Assembly (NCBI RefSeq): GCF_014174495.1
Contig: NZ_JACJHR010000032.1
Span: forward strand, 1-64,000
Direction of reading: 5' to 3'
Source: Amycolatopsis echigonensis
GTDB taxonomy: Bacteria; Actinomycetota; Actinomycetes; Mycobacteriales; Pseudonocardiaceae
DNA length: 64,000 nucleotides
The notes below the pieces were generated by a model that made no database searches, was not told the origin of the DNA, and was given only the letters and a program-made list of their open reading frames with translations. The position numbers and the translations under genes are program-made. Shown here piece after piece: positions 59,562 through 64,000 of this stretch (positions are counted from its first letter, which is position 1; each line of letters opens with the position of its first letter).

Positions 59562-60330
59562 ACCGATGATCCGCTTCGACCGGGTGGTCAAGAAATTCGG
59601 CGACAACACCGTCCTGCGCGAACTGGATTTCACGGTCGCGCCAGGGGAGTTCGTCTCGCTGATCGGGCCGAGCGGTTCCGGCAAGACGACCATCCTGCGG
59701 TTGCTGATGACCCTGGAGAAGGTCGACGGGGGCATGATCGAGGTCGGCGGCCAGCCGCTGAGCCACATGCCCCGCCGCGGGAAACTCGTTCCGGCGGACG
59801 AAAAGTACCTGCGCGGCATGCGCCGCCGGATCGGGATGGTCTTCCAGCAGTTCAACCTCTTCCCGAACATGCGGGTGCTGCAGAACATCACCGAGGCCCC
59901 GGTCCGCGCGCTCGGACTGTCCCGGGAGGACGCCGTGCGGCGGGCGACCGAACTGCTCGAACTGGTCGGGCTCGCCGACAAAGCGGACGCGCATCCGACG
60001 CAGCTGTCCGGCGGCCAGCAGCAGCGCGTCGCGATCGCCCGCGCGCTGGCGATGCGGCCCGAGGTTCTGCTGCTGGACGAGGTGACTTCGGCGCTCGACC
60101 CGGAGCTGGTCGCTGAAGTGCTGCGGGTGCTCCGGGAGATCGCGACCACCACGGACATCACGATTCTGTGCGTGACGCACGAAATGCAGTTCGCGCGCGA
60201 GGTGTCGGACCGGGTGATGATGTTCGACCGCGGTCAGGTCTTGGAGGACGCGCCGCCGGACCGGTTGTTCACCGCTCCGGAGCATGAGCGCACGAAGGAA
60301 TTCCTGCGTGCCGTCATCGATCGGGAGTGA
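59545..60330 (+). CDS. ehuA: Ectoine-type ABC transporter ATP-binding protein EhuA
   Basis: 261 residues from the TTG at 59545; an ATG at 59566 is an equally possible start. Walker A GPSGSGKTT (41-49), Q-loop region MVFQQFNLFPNM, signature LSGGQQQR, Walker B LLLDEVTSALD and the H-loop THEM are all intact. It energises the EhuBCD importer. No ectoine synthesis or degradation gene is nearby. It converges on the isochorismatase-like gene with a 17-bp overlap. Confidence 0.9.
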   Translation: MASADEPMIRFDRVVKKFGDNTVLRELDFTVAPGEFVSLIGPSGSGKTTILRLLMTLEKVDGGMIEVGGQPLSHMPRRGKLVPADEKYLRGMRRRIGMVFQQFNLFPNMRVLQNITEAPVRALGLSREDAVRRATELLELVGLADKADAHPTQLSGGQQQRVAIARALAMRPEVLLLDEVTSALDPELVAEVLRVLREIATTTDITILCVTHEMQFAREVSDRVMMFDRGQVLEDAPPDRLFTAPEHERTKEFLRAVIDRE

Positions 60331-60871
60331 GGATTTCCTTGGTGGACTTGACGGTCGCGAAGCCGCCGCCGTGCAGGTTCGTCGCGGTTGCCCGGGAGAG
60401 TTCTTCGGCGGTCAGGGTGGTGCCGTCCGGGCCTGCGAGGTCGAAGGTGAAGGTGGCGTCCAGGGCGAAAGTTACGTCGTAGCCTAGGTTTCCGCCCATG
60501 CGCGCGGTGGTTTCGCAGCAGAAGTTGGTTTGGATTCCGGCCAGGACGAAACTGGTGATGCCTCGGGTGGTGAACCAGCCGTCGAGATCGACGTCGCCGA
60601 GGAAAGCCGAGTTCACCTTCTTGCCGAACACCAAGTCCGGGCGCGCACCGGCCAGTTCGGGTTTGAAGTCGTTGCCTGGCTGCCCGGGCCGGAGAGGCGA
60701 ATCGGGCTTGATCGAATCGTGGTGCACGAGCACGACCGGGTCGTGGCGGTCCTGCCAAGCCCGCAGCAGGGCCTTGATGTTCGCCTCCGCATCGGGGTTG
60801 TTGCGCGGACCCCAGAACGCGGCGTCGTCGAAACCTTGCTGGACGTCGATCAGCAGCAGTGCGGTAGTCAT
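60314..60871 (-). CDS. Isochorismatase-like cysteine hydrolase
   Basis: 185 residues from the ATG at 60871. The triad is visible: Asp in LLIDVQ, a Lys in the DLVFGKKVNSAFL region and the nucleophilic Cys in QTNFCCETTARMG. This is the isochorismatase/nicotinamidase fold. Substrate unknown. It is divergent from the GlxA-type regulator 70 bp away, which is a common pairing, so that regulator may control it. Confidence 0.88.
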   Translation of the reverse strand: MTTALLLIDVQQGFDDAAFWGPRNNPDAEANIKALLRAWQDRHDPVVLVHHDSIKPDSPLRPGQPGNDFKPELAGARPDLVFGKKVNSAFLGDVDLDGWFTTRGITSFVLAGIQTNFCCETTARMGGNLGYDVTFALDATFTFDLAGPDGTTLTAEELSRATATNLHGGGFATVKSTKEILTPDR

Positions 60872-60941
60872 GGCTCGATTCTGTCCGGGGGAGCGCGCCG
60901 CGGGGAGTGGCATAAGACGCGCGATGCGGTACTTTTCTGCC

Positions 60942-61940
60942 ATGCACACGATCGGGGTGCTGCTCCTGCCCGGCAGCCGGATGTTCGACCTCGCGGTGAT
61001 CGCGGAGGTGTGGGCGCAGGATCGCACCGACAGCGGCATCGGTCCGTTCACCGTGCGCGTGTGCGCGCCCGGGCGAGGGCGGACGCGCGTGTCGCCGTTC
61101 GGTGAAGTCGTTGCGACGCATGGTCTTTCCGGGCTCGGCGACTGCGACCTGGTTCTCTCCCCGGGACGGGACGATCCGCTGGCGGAAGTTCCCGCCGCTG
61201 CTCAGGCCGCGCTTCGGCGGGCTCATCGTGCCGGTGCGACGGTCGCCGGGCTTTGCTCCGGGGCCTTCACGCTCGCCGCGGCCGGGCTGCTCGACGGGCG
61301 GCCTGCCACCACGCATTGGCGCGACCTGGACGCACTCGCGACGGCGGCACCAGCTGCGGATCTCCGTCGCGACGTGCTGTACACCGAGAAGGACGGCGTG
61401 CTCACCTCTGCGGGCGTCGTCGGCGGTCTCGATCTTTGCCTGCATCTGGTGCGCCGCGACCATGGTGCGGATGTCGCCGCGCGTCTTGCCCGGCGTCTGG
61501 TCATGCCGCCGGTGCGCGAAGGCGGTCAGCGGCAGTATGCGGAAGCTCCGTTGCCCGCCAGCGCTTCCCGGCCGAGTATCGCGTCCACAATGGACTGGAC
61601 GACGACTCGGCTCGCCGACGAGATCGGCGTGCCGGATCTGGTCGAGCACGCGGGGATGAGCCCCCGGACCTTCCATCGCGAGTTCGCCGCCGCGACCGGC
61701 AGCACGCCGGGACGGTGGCTTCTCGTCCAGCGGGTGCAGCACGCGCGGCGGCTGCTGGAGACCACGGACCTGCCGGTCGCCCGGGTGGCCGAGCGGGCCG
61801 GGCTCGGCAGCGCCGCGAACCTGCGCCGCCGGCTGCGGGCGGAGGTCGGCGTCGGTCCGGATTCCTATCGGCGTACTTTCCGTATGCCGCCGGGCGGGGT
61901 TACGGTCGGGGCATGGGCGAGTACGAGCACATCCTCGTGA
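60942..61940 (+). CDS. GlxA-type AraC-family transcriptional regulator
   Basis: 332 residues from the ATG at 60942 (an ATG at 60924 is also possible). The N-terminal DJ-1/PfpI-like domain (GVLLLPGSRMFDLAVIAEVW, then the GLCSGAFTLAAAGLLDGR elbow with Cys) is followed by a C-terminal AraC double helix-turn-helix (MSPRTFHREFAAATGSTPGRW and RLLETTDLPVARVAERAGLG). It probably regulates the divergent hydrolase. Its last 28 nt overlap the enoyl-CoA hydratase start. Confidence 0.88.
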   Translation: MHTIGVLLLPGSRMFDLAVIAEVWAQDRTDSGIGPFTVRVCAPGRGRTRVSPFGEVVATHGLSGLGDCDLVLSPGRDDPLAEVPAAAQAALRRAHRAGATVAGLCSGAFTLAAAGLLDGRPATTHWRDLDALATAAPAADLRRDVLYTEKDGVLTSAGVVGGLDLCLHLVRRDHGADVAARLARRLVMPPVREGGQRQYAEAPLPASASRPSIASTMDWTTTRLADEIGVPDLVEHAGMSPRTFHREFAAATGSTPGRWLLVQRVQHARRLLETTDLPVARVAERAGLGSAANLRRRLRAEVGVGPDSYRRTFRMPPGGVTVGAWASTSTSS

Positions 61941-62686
61941 AGCGGGACGGGGACACGGTCACCATCACGATGAACCGCGCGGCGCGGCGCAATTCGCTGT
62001 CCGGCGAGCATCTCGGCGAACTGCTGGCCGCGTTCCGCGAGGCTGGTGAGTCCGACGCGACCGGCATCGTGCTGGCCGGCGCGGGGCCGGTGTTCTCCGC
62101 CGGACACGACTTCGGCGACGTCGCCTCCCGCGACCTCATGGGGGTACGCGAGCTGCTCACCCTGTGCACGACGCTGATGCGGACGATGGAATCGGTGCCG
62201 CAGGTGGTGATCGCCCGGGTCCACGGCCTGGCGACCGCCGCGGGCTGCCAGCTGGTGGCGTCGTGCGATCTTGCGGTCGCGGCGGAGTCGGCGGGCTTCG
62301 CCCTCCCTGGCGGCAAGGGCGGCTGGTTCTGCCACACGCCCGCGGTCCCGGTAGCGCGCGCGATCGGCCGGAAACGCCTGATGGAACTGGCTCTGACCGG
62401 CGACGTGATCGACGCGGCGACGGCGCTGGACTGGGGTCTGGTCAACCGCGTGGTCCCGGACGATTCGCTGGACGAGGCGGTGGCGGAGTTGCTCGCCCGC
62501 GCGACCCGCGGCAGCCGGGCCAGCAAGGCGATGGGGAAGCAGACCCTGTACGCCCAGCTGGACCGTCCGGAAGCGGACGCGTACGCGATCGCCGTCGAGG
62601 TGATGGCGTCGGCCTCGCAACTGCCGGGCGCTCGGGAGGGGATGGCGGCGTTCTTGGAGAAGCGCAAGCCTGACTGGACGGATTGA
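61913..62686 (+). CDS. Enoyl-CoA hydratase/isomerase family protein
   Basis: 257 residues, ATG at 61913. Crotonase fold: SAGHDFGDV forms the first oxyanion strand and RVHGLATAAGCQLVASCDLAVAAE (positions 62216-62287) the second. One of the two usual catalytic Glu positions reads GLATAAGCQ, so classical hydratase activity is uncertain and another crotonase reaction is possible. It overlaps the regulator gene upstream and ends at a perfect hairpin terminator. Confidence 0.86.
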   Translation: MGEYEHILVKRDGDTVTITMNRAARRNSLSGEHLGELLAAFREAGESDATGIVLAGAGPVFSAGHDFGDVASRDLMGVRELLTLCTTLMRTMESVPQVVIARVHGLATAAGCQLVASCDLAVAAESAGFALPGGKGGWFCHTPAVPVARAIGRKRLMELALTGDVIDAATALDWGLVNRVVPDDSLDEAVAELLARATRGSRASKAMGKQTLYAQLDRPEADAYAIAVEVMASASQLPGAREGMAAFLEKRKPDWTD

Positions 62687-62708
62687 CCCCTCGGCCTGGC
62701 CTTGTGGT

Positions 62709-62775
62709 GCGGAGGTCCGTGAAGGGCTCCTTGAGGGAATCAGATTCCCTCAAGGAGCCCTTCACGGACCTCCGC
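62709..62775. terminator. Perfect 32-bp hairpin, GTGAAGGGCTCC family copy 2
   Basis: The left arm begins GCGGAGGTCCGTGAAGGGCT and pairs perfectly over 32 bp with the right arm; the loop is only CAG. It lies between convergent genes (stops at 62686 and 62820), so it is a probable bidirectional terminator. A degenerate copy is at 36135-36185. Confidence 0.88.
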
Positions 62776-62819
62776 GCGCAGCAACCCCCACGTCGGCGGT
62801 GCCGGTGACGCAAGAGCGC

Positions 62820-63359
62820 TCAGCGGCGTTCGTGCAGCAGCAGCAATGTGTACGCCGCCACCGATTGCGCGTCCGAGATCTCCCCGGTGGAGATCATCTT
62901 CTCCACCTCCGTCCGGCTGAACCACGCCGTCCGCATGTCCTGTTCCTCCAGCTCCCGCTCCGGCTCGCCCTCGGTGAGGCCGGTCGCGAGATACACGTGG
63001 CCGCGCTGGCTGGCCAGCCCGGGCGCGACGTCGAGCATCCCCAGTTCCGTGAACTCCGACGCCCGCAACCCGGTCTCCTCCCGCAATTCCCGCCGGGCCA
63101 GTTCGGCGGGCGGGGTCTCGGCGAGGTCGGGCGCGGTCCCCTGCGGGAATTCCCAGCGCCGCATCCCGAGCGGGTACCGGAACTGCTCGACCAGGTGCAG
63201 CCGGTCGCCGTCGAGCGGGACGACGAGGGCGTAGGTCGGTTTGTCGACCACGCCGTAGATGCCGTCGCTGCCGTCGGCGCGGCGGATGGCGTCCTCCCGC
63301 ACCGTCATCCAGTTGTTCCGATACACCTCGCGGGTCGCGACACGCTGAATGGGGTCCAC
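62820..63359 (-). CDS. Nudix hydrolase, ADP-ribose pyrophosphatase-like
   Basis: 179 residues, GTG at 63359. The Nudix box G-x5-E-x7-REL-x-EE-x-GL is complete (GTAPDLAE ... ARRELREETGL, about 74-96). Upstream, VVPLDGDRLHLVEQFRYPLGMRRWEFPQG fits the ADP-ribose pyrophosphatase group (positions 63139-63225). It hydrolyses a nucleoside diphosphate linked to another group; ADP-ribose is the likeliest substrate. Divergent from nucS. Confidence 0.9.
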   Translation of the reverse strand: MDPIQRVATREVYRNNWMTVREDAIRRADGSDGIYGVVDKPTYALVVPLDGDRLHLVEQFRYPLGMRRWEFPQGTAPDLAETPPAELARRELREETGLRASEFTELGMLDVAPGLASQRGHVYLATGLTEGEPERELEEQDMRTAWFSRTEVEKMISTGEISDAQSVAAYTLLLLHERR

Positions 63360-63461
63360 CTCGCCAGTATCGCCGAGGCTGTCCTACCCTCGGCGGGTGC
63401 GTCTCGTGCTCCCTTCCCAACAGGCCGGTTTCGCCAGCCCGCTCCGTGCGGGGCGGGTCCG

Positions 63462-64000
63462 ATGAGGCTCGTCGTCGCCCGGTGCCAGGTCGATTACGTC
63501 GGCAGGCTGACCGCGCATCTCCCGATGGCCAACCGCGTCCTGATGGTGAAGGCCGACGGTTCGGTGCTCGTGCACTCCGACGGCGGCTCGTACAAGCCGC
63601 TGAACTGGATGTCGCCGCCGTGCTGGCTGATCGAGGACCCGGACGTCTGGACGGTCCAGAACAAGGCGGGCGAGAAACTCGTCATCACGATCGACGAGGT
63701 CATGCACGACCTGAAGCACGACCTGGGCGTCGACCCGGGCCTGCAGAAGGACGGCGTGGAAGCGCATCTGCAGGAACTGCTGGCCGAGCACATCAAAACC
63801 CTCGGCGACGGCTACACCCTGGTCCGCCGCGAGTACCCGACCGCGATCGGCCCGGTCGACATCATGGCCCGCGACGCCGACGGCGGTTCGGTCGCGGTGG
63901 AGATCAAACGCCGCGGCGAGATCGACGGCGTCGAGCAGCTGACCCGGTACCTCGAACTCCTCAACCGGGACCCGCTGCTGGCCCCGGTGCAAGGCGTGTT
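63462..64000 (+). CDS. nucS: Endonuclease NucS, mismatch-repair type (3' end outside window)
   Basis: ATG at 63462; 179 codons are visible. NucS/EndoMS cuts mismatched DNA and provides mismatch repair in actinobacteria lacking MutS/MutL. The N-terminal DNA-binding part (MRLVVARCQVDYVGRLTAHL, DGSVLVHSDGGSYKPLNWM) and the nuclease core with the catalytic GPVDIMARDADGGSVAVEIKRRG region (Asp and the ExK motif) are seen (63847-63915). Truncated by the window edge, not by mutation. Confidence 0.94.
   Translation, partial: MRLVVARCQVDYVGRLTAHLPMANRVLMVKADGSVLVHSDGGSYKPLNWMSPPCWLIEDPDVWTVQNKAGEKLVITIDEVMHDLKHDLGVDPGLQKDGVEAHLQELLAEHIKTLGDGYTLVRREYPTAIGPVDIMARDADGGSVAVEIKRRGEIDGVEQLTRYLELLNRDPLLAPVQGV

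Overview
The window is high-GC actinobacterial DNA. Housekeeping gene order (argS-lysA-hom-thrC-thrB-rho-rpmE-prfA ... prmC-tsaC-wecA-atpI-atpBEFHAGDC-DUF2550-pduO-murA), NucS, a D117-type MurA and the style of the dispersed hairpins suggest the family Pseudonocardiaceae, most likely Amycolatopsis. The genus is inferred, not proven.

Region 1 (1 to about 15,530) is the right-hand part of an integrated mobile element whose left part lies outside the window. On the minus strand is a conjugation module: a sigma-like regulator, a VirB2/TrbC-like pilin, a TrbL/VirB6-like membrane protein, a PrgI-like protein and a VirB4/TraC ATPase cut by the window edge. An AT-richer divergent control region (about 6,563-7,094) separates it from a plus-strand operon of five methyltransferase-fold genes. 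The first two have lost the catalytic SPPY motif; the last three are intact SPPY-type DNA methylases joined by ATGA overlaps, with no restriction nuclease in sight. A terminator follows. The recombination module comes next: a serine-recombinase-like protein without the nucleophilic serine, a 69-residue ORF, and a large serine integrase. The integrase reading frame ends inside a tRNA-Arg(CCG) gene on the opposite strand, which probably marks the right attachment site.

Region 2 (15,700-20,130) holds an epoxide hydrolase, a CDF metal exporter behind candidate metal-responsive operators, a flavin reductase, and a DUF3105/DUF305 pair. Region 3 (20,331-31,459) is argS, the aspartate-family amino-acid genes lysA-hom-thrC-thrB, rho with a long leader, a secreted cysteine amidase-like protein, rpmE and prfA. 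Region 4 (31,463-36,190) separates prfA from prmC: a polytopic membrane protein, an LLM oxidoreductase, an alpha/beta hydrolase and a MerR regulator. A decayed gene fragment follows prmC.

Region 5 (36,262-48,637) is tsaC/sua5, wecA, atpI, the complete F1Fo ATP synthase operon, DUF2550, a PduO-type cobalamin adenosyltransferase and murA. Two DosR/DevR-like boxes lie in the gap before atpB. Region 6 (48,701-54,635) has a TetR regulator with tandem operators facing a SnoaL/NmrA/hydrolase operon, a LysE exporter, a tandem triplication of a small membrane protein gene, and a DUF6191-like gene. Region 7 (54,686-64,000) has the MeaA-type acyl-CoA mutase, an Ehu-type ectoine ABC transporter, an isochorismatase-like hydrolase, a GlxA-type AraC regulator, an enoyl-CoA hydratase, a Nudix hydrolase and the start of nucS. 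Perfect hairpins of two recurring families sit at several gene ends and probably act as terminators.
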